Positions 58,852-64,000 of a stretch of DNA of 64,000 nucleotides are shown here, piece after piece. The first letter of the stretch is position 1, and each line of letters opens with the position of its first letter. A program made the translations under genes and the position numbers. The stretch comes from Ligustrum vulgare (taxonomy: Eukaryota > Streptophyta > Magnoliopsida > Lamiales > Oleaceae): positions 41,758,129-41,822,128 of the forward strand of contig OY743180.1 in NCBI GenBank assembly GCA_963555705.1. The letters are read 5' to 3'. A model generated the notes under the pieces. The model was not told where the DNA came from. It saw nothing but the letters and a program-made list of their open reading frames with translations, and did no database searches.

Positions 58852-60360
58852 TTTTTTTTTTTTTTTTTTTATAAGAAACTGAAATTTTATTCATGATAAA
58901 TTCTGTAATGAGTACAAAACCATGTGGATAAGATATCCACGAGGTACAATATAATATTTCACTGACCATCAAAACAACCTGGGGAAATCTAATAGCTATT
59001 TGATACTATGACATCAAAATATGTTGTTGGGTCTAGGTTTAATAAAAATATTTCTAAAGCATTCAACTTCCCTGCTCCCCTTGCCCATAAACCCGTGAGG
59101 AACAAAATGTTATCACATATATCTTCTACTGTTCTTTGAAGATTGTCAAAAATTCTCCGATTCCTCTCAGTTCAAATGGTCCAAGCTGATGCCAACACTG
59201 TCATTTTCCACAGCTCCTTTAATTGTTTCCTGTTTCCCCTGAAGTACCATTTAATAAGTATCAGGTCTGCCCATTTTTCCGGAAGGACAACTATTTCGCT
59301 AAATAGGCACAGAATTTTGTCCCAAATCTTCCTAGGGAAATCACAATGGATAAAAATGTGATCAATACTTTCATCCGCCTTCCTACACATAATACAGTGA
59401 GATGGGGATATACACATGAATGGTCTCTTCAATTGTAGCAAATCACAGGTGTTCACTTTCTCCAAAGTAACCAACCAAGCAAAAACTTTGATTTTTGACG
59501 ACATCACTCCCTTCCAAATGAAGTTGAAGTGAGGGAAATTATATTGATTCAACGGTTGGAGAATGGTATTTAAAAAAGATTTACATGAGAAGCTACCGAA
59601 TGGATTACAATTCCAAACTCTCTTGTCAGAGGTAAGCAGGTCGAGGGTCATAGTTTGTAGCAGGTTTAGGAGAGAAGTAAACTCCTCAAGGTCTCTATCA
59701 CTGAAATTACTTGAGAATTGAAGGTTCCAAATTGGGTTTGAGGGGGGTTGGAAAGAAACAACATCGGAGATGAACGAATTTTTATTAATGGATAACCAAA
59801 ATAGACGGGAAAAGACTCTTGAAGTGTTTGTTGACCAATCCACTTATCTATCCAAAAACGGGTTTTATCACCTTTACCGACCTTCAATTTGGTATTATTC
59901 ACAAAGATATCCCAAACTCTTGCAATAGATTTCCATGGTGCTCGAAGGGTTGAGTTAACTTCAATGCATGCATCCCATCCATTTGAATGATAACCATAAC
60001 GACTACGGATAATGATATGCCAAAGTGAATCCGGTTCTAAGGGAAATCGCCATAACCATTTTCCTAACAAAGCCAAATTCTTGTTATGTAGATTTCCAAT
60101 TCCCAATCCCCCAAACTCTTTCAGTTTCGTTACAACATCCCATGTGACTAAGTGGTCACTAAATCCCTCACCCTTCCATTCCCAAAAGAAATCCCTCATC
60201 ATTTTTTCTATAACCTTAACTACCTTCATAGGCATGTGGAAAACTGACATAAAATATGTAGGAATGCTGCCTAGTACTGCTTGCAAGAGTACAAGCCTTC
60301 CTCCTCTCGATAGACATCCTTTATGCCATCCTTCTAGGCGTTTAGCAACTTTTTCCACTA
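58852..60360 (-). mobile_element. 5'-truncated LINE (L1-type) in NRPC1 intron 3
   Basis: It has a poly(A) tail on the minus strand (poly-T at 58852-58870). The frame at 59666-60358 carries the RT C-terminal block (EGWHKGCLSRGGRLVLLQAV, GGLGIGNLHNKNLALLGKWL). The frame at 59172-59843 carries a zf-RVT domain (FIWKGVMSSKIKVFAWL..CIMCRKADESIDHIFIHC). A frameshift near 59840 separates the two. Endonuclease and the RT catalytic core are missing, so it is a dead-on-arrival copy. Confidence 0.88.
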
Positions 60361-60746
60361 CCAGAAAAATTATTGCAGATCATAAAATTGAAACCAAATT
60401 CGAAGAGCTTGCCCCAGGAATGATCAAATTACATAATAATCTCATTAGAACTATATCTTAATTGGTATATCTAGATAATTGGTAGGAGCATAAACTAAAA
60501 TATTATGGAACAAAGATAGTTATTAAAATGTTATAACCACATACAAATATTCCTCCTGGAGTAGTAGTTAATATTAATCCGAGTAACTCTCATAGCCATT
60601 TTTGTACGCAGGAAATATGTCACGGTTCCCATCACATCGAAAGTTTGGCATGGGGCTCCCAAGATCAACAACGGAATACACAAAGTTGAACACAGTAAAA
60701 TAAGAAATTGAAATATTTTGTTTGAAATTACTCTTTCAGGAAATTT

Positions 60747-61107
60747 CAGTGTTCTAAAATGCGCAAAAATGCGCCGCCTAGGCGCGATGCGTGACCAAAA
60801 CGCGTCGAATAAGTGGTATGCGCGAAAAAATGCGGTCAATGATTTTTTTTGACCGCCAGGCGGGATTAGGCGCGCCTAGGCGGGTTTACTAATCCCGCCT
60901 AGGCGCCACCTAATGCGGTTCTTTTTTTTTTTTTTATAAGGGTAAAAAATCTATTTTTTTATATAAAAATATATTTAATGTCTTAAAATAATATTAAAAA
61001 TACAAAACGCATTATAACGCTTATTCTTCGCAATGACACGCCTAAACTTGTGATTCTTGATTCTCGACCTCGACGCATCGCAACGCATTACGCATTTTAG
61101 AACACTG
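60747..61107. mobile_element. hAT-type MITE, family 1, copy 3 (361 bp)
   Basis: Terminal inverted repeats CAGTGTTCTAAAAT and ATTTTAGAACACTG, with perfect 8-bp target duplication GGAAATTT at 60739-60746 and 61108-61115. The interior has nested GCGCCTAGGCGGG palindromes and an AT-rich part shared with 6631-6985. Confidence 0.9.
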
Positions 61108-61145
61108 GGAAATTTACTGAAATTTCTCTTCATCAGAATAATAGG

Positions 61146-61848
61146 TGTAATATCCCAACTAAGAAAGTTTAAGAGAATTGATAGGTACTACTCACACCAA
61201 CAAGGTGCACCTTCTTTTCCGGAAGTCCATCATTAGAAACTCCAAAGTTAAGCGTGCTTGACTTGGAGCAATTCTGGGATGGGTGACCTCCTGGGAAGTT
61301 TTCTCGGGGAGCGTGCGAGTGAGGACAAAGCATGCTGGAAAGACCCGTGTTGGTACGGTGGGGACAGTACGCCGTCATCTAACGGTCGGGACAGCCCGTT
61401 AAGTGGGACCCGGGTCGTTACAAATGGTATCAGAGCCAATCGCCAGCCGAAAATCGGGAACTAAGTGCTACGCCATATGGCGGGAGCCACCTCTAGAATC
61501 CCAACGCCTGGCAACAGATCCTCAGATGGGTTAAGCGCGACGAGGACGTCGCGAGTCTAACAGGGGGTGATTGTAATATCCCAACTAAGAAAGCTTAAGA
61601 GAATTGATAGGTACTACTCACACCAACAAGGTGCACCTTCTTTTCCGGAAGTCCATCATTAGAAACTCCAAAGTTAAGCGTGCTTGACTTGGAGCAATTC
61701 TGGGATGGGTGACCTCCTGGGAAGTTTTCTCGGGGAGCGTGCGAGTGAGGACAAAGCATGCTGGAAAGACCCGTGTTGGTACGGTGGGGACAGTACGCCG
61801 TCATCTAACGGTCGGGACAGCCCGTTAAGTGGGACCCGGGTCGTTACA
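61146..61848 (+). mobile_element. Cassandra-type TRIM retrotransposon, complete (703 bp)
   Basis: LTRs 61146-61422 and 61572-61848 (277 bp each, nearly identical) start TGTAATATCCC and end CGTTACA. PBS TGGTATCAGAGCC is at 61425-61437, the polypurine tract CAGGGGGTGA is near 61561-61570, and the 5-bp target duplication ATAGG is at 61141-61145 and 61849-61853. Each LTR contains a 5S rRNA-like segment. It has no coding capacity. Cassandra elements are known to carry 5S sequence and to be moved by other elements' proteins. Confidence 0.95.
61221..61309 (+). promoter_or_regulatory. 5S rRNA-like Pol III promoter in Cassandra left LTR
   Basis: AAAGTTAAGCGTGCTTG (box A type) and GGGATGGGTGACCTCCTGGG (box C type) match plant 5S rRNA, with about the right spacing. 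The rest of 5S is diverged, so it is an internal-control-region relic and not a 5S gene. A second copy is in the right LTR at about 61647-61735. Confidence 0.85.
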
Positions 61849-62031
61849 ATAGGATTGTTATTTTCACTAATAAACTTGTTGAAAACATGATATATAACCA
61901 TGGTATATAAAATCTTTTCTATCAGGGGTTCAACTGGTTATCATAAGAAGAATCAGGCCACCGAATTTTACGAAAATCAAACGTCCATCCAAGATGAGCA
62001 AATGAAAGAAAGGAGACTTATAAGTTGATAC

Positions 62032-63111
62032 CTTGCAAATGCACTTCAGGATGTCCACTATAATACTTAAATATCCAACATTATAAACCGGAAGAGAGAG
62101 AGTCAAGTATCCACTGTGCCCTGGACATTCTCGAAAATTACCATGACAAGTTTTACAAACTCCATTCTTGTTTGGAGGGCCCTGAGAAGCAAAATGTTCG
62201 AGTGAGACACTACAGAGTTGCAAAGTATGTCTTATTTTATATCGTAATAGTGTAATGTCATCCAATAGGAACAATATAAAAATTCAGAAATGAGAGAACT
62301 CATAGCCTTACCATGCGAGGATCTAATAAACCGTGATCGATGGGCTTTTTGTTGGTATCATAATATACACCACGGAACACTTGCACTTCAGCAGCTTTTA
62401 GAATTTCGATCTCAGAGAACATAGAAAACTTAATACTCTCTCTGAAAAAATGACAAAAGGTAAAATTGGTCTAATGACAAACAAAAAAATGTAAAGGAAG
62501 TTTGATAATAAGTGACTATTTGTTTTTGATGAAAAAATTAGACTTTTATCAAAGTAAAAGTCAACAGTTAATTCAACCATAAATTTCATGGATCCTACAA
62601 TTTTTTAACCACACATCTCATTAATTTTTATCAAAATCCGCTAAAAATCTGATTTTAATCTCTACCAAACAGAGGCTAACTGTTAAATGAAGTCCCGCAT
62701 TGACTAAAGTCTAAAGAGATACCAATTCAAGGCATAAGATGCGGACTTTCGAACCAAAGAATTGCAAATAAGGAAGCATGTTTGGTGGAAAGACATGCTT
62801 TTGTTGAGTCTTTCTACATCCAACTTGTGCTTTATATTTTCCTTATATTTACTTAAATATCTTGAAAATTGTTAATATGTCATGTATTTTTTATTTTTAT
62901 TTAATGAAAAGGAAGCCTTGCTTTGCTCTTTAGCTCAAAGGTCTTAGCACCAAAGTGCACTTTGTTCGGTCAATGACTACTTTAAAAGGTGAATTCATAT
63001 GGATTTAGTCTACAGCGATATAAGGACAGGGTATGCATACATTCTTCGAGGGCCAACATCTTCAATGTACGGCTTCTTGGTGAATTGGATGGAATCTGAT
63101 GCCTTCCTCAT
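62032..63111 (-). pseudogene. NRPC1: NRPC1 exons 1-3 (N-terminus, clamp zinc motif)
   Basis: The start ATG at 63109-63111 gives MRKASDSIQFTKKPYIEDVG, which fits the family N-terminus. Exon 1 ends with donor GTATGC below 63041. Exon 2 (62312-62441) has the GLLDPRM end typical of the family. Exon 3 (62032-62181) has the zinc ligands C-x2-C-x6-C-x2-H in [14 protein letters not shown] and the LPVYNVGY core. All junctions are GT-AG and phases match (2, 0, 0). Confidence 0.92.
62512..62676. mobile_element. MITE, family 3, copy 2 (165 bp)
   Basis: The right end GATTTTAATCTCTACCAAACAGAGGC matches the 44333 copy; the left end is degraded. TAA flanks both sides (62509-62511 and 62677-62679), fitting a PIF/Harbinger 3-bp duplication. 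It lies in NRPC1 intron 1. Confidence 0.65.
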
Positions 63112-64000
63112 CTCCTACTATAAACACTAGAACTGCAATGACATCGATAAAAAGGTATATAAAATACACAAATATAAAGACGTTTACATGTATGTAAATG
63201 AAAACGCTAAAATAAATGTATATATTACATAACCAAAAATCACAATATAAAAATCATTGGTTACTTACCTTCTAACTTCTAATTTACGCAAACGGTGATA
63301 TATTAGTCTTCCAAAATTGCAAAACAATTCTCCTAAGCTATAAGTGAACTTGAGGGCCATGTAAATGCTTATTAATGAGATTGCAGACAGATGTTAGTAA
63401 TTAGTAGCAATGAAATTTGGTAGTCGAGACTTGAAATTGTGTTGGTATTTGAGCCATTTGTTATAGCTACGTTTTTACCTTGGTGTTTAATCAATTGATA
63501 TAGGAGAGTATTGATCAGTATATTGTCATTTCCAGTTGAAGGCCTAATTACATCCTCACGTAATTTCCAATGCTAAAGAAAGAAAGAATGAAAGAAGAAA
63601 TGAAGAAGAAAATAAAGAAAGAAAAGAAGTATCAGACCAATGAATTGGAATGCCTAATTATAAGAGAGAAGAAGGGGCGGCTAGATGCACAATCTTTAAA
63701 GAGCTTTCACATATATTATGGGAGCATTTCTAGATGGAAAATGCTACACGTACTTATTGGCTTACAAACTGGCTTACAAACGGCTGATGTGGCATTCTTT
63801 ATTGTTTAATTTTGAATCTCTCAATGTAAGGCATGTAAGCCAATAGCCGAGTCATTTGAATCAATTTCGAAAAACCGAGTCAGATGAATCAATTGAACCG
63901 GCCCATTTTAAAAACCCACAACTCATCCATTATTCTATTTTTTTCCAAAACAGAGTGACCCATAGAGAACACGGCGACGCTTTCTCCTTTCCCTCTACCT
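63112..64000. other. NRPC1 upstream region, no other gene recognised
   Basis: It should contain the NRPC1 5' UTR and promoter. No clear TATA box or first-exon signal could be fixed. The Lys/Glu-rich frame at 63570-63809 is low-complexity (GAAAGAA repeats) and probably not coding. The last 60 bases are pyrimidine-rich, like a 5' UTR, and may belong to a transcript in either direction. Confidence 0.4.

Noticed and set aside
61221..61735. Two possible 5S rRNA genes
   Set aside because: Only the internal control region is well conserved, and the copies are in the two LTRs of a Cassandra TRIM with PBS and target duplication.
63570..63809. 79-aa Lys/Glu-rich ORF
   Set aside because: Low-complexity purine-rich sequence, no family motif, and upstream of NRPC1 on the opposite strand.

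Overview
The window is plant nuclear DNA, almost certainly from a eudicot. The evidence is a many-intron RNA polymerase III subunit gene with GT-AG introns and nested LTR retrotransposons of plant lineages (Tat-type gypsy, Tork/Tnt1-like copia, a Cassandra TRIM). LINEs and hAT MITEs are also present. I cannot name the species.

Layout. Positions 1-22166 are a nest of repeats. Pieces of a non-coding, minus-strand, LARD-like LTR element (LTR about 1.6 kb) fill 1-2640 and 5398-11713, and the element resumes at 22030-22166. A truncated Tat-type gypsy fragment lies at about 2650-5397. A full-length but decayed Tat-type gypsy element of the same family (11714-22024, 5-bp TSD) is inserted inside a LARD LTR. 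Both gypsy copies carry, on the opposite strand, a spliced antisense gene and a block of tandem repeats next to integrase. Positions 22167-25500 hold only an unrecognised, degenerate coding-like stretch. A LINE (25534-32830, minus) is split by a decayed copia element (26419-31515).

Positions 34267-63111 (minus) hold one host gene, NRPC1, which encodes the largest subunit of RNA polymerase III. I could place 26 exons by splice sites, phase and family motifs. This copy looks dead. Two conserved exons are absent, one exon has an in-frame stop, and one intron lacks its AG acceptor. A young, intact 5.06-kb copia element with a 1299-aa polyprotein sits in the last coding exon. Its introns hold a third, decayed copia, a 5'-truncated LINE, several MITEs and a complete Cassandra TRIM with a 5S rRNA-like Pol III promoter. 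Positions 63112-64000 are upstream of NRPC1 with no recognised gene.

Function. Apart from NRPC1, everything recognisable is transposon-derived. Because Pol III is essential, a working NRPC1 copy must exist elsewhere if this one is indeed broken (inference). I found no bacterial-type system, CRISPR array or tRNA gene.
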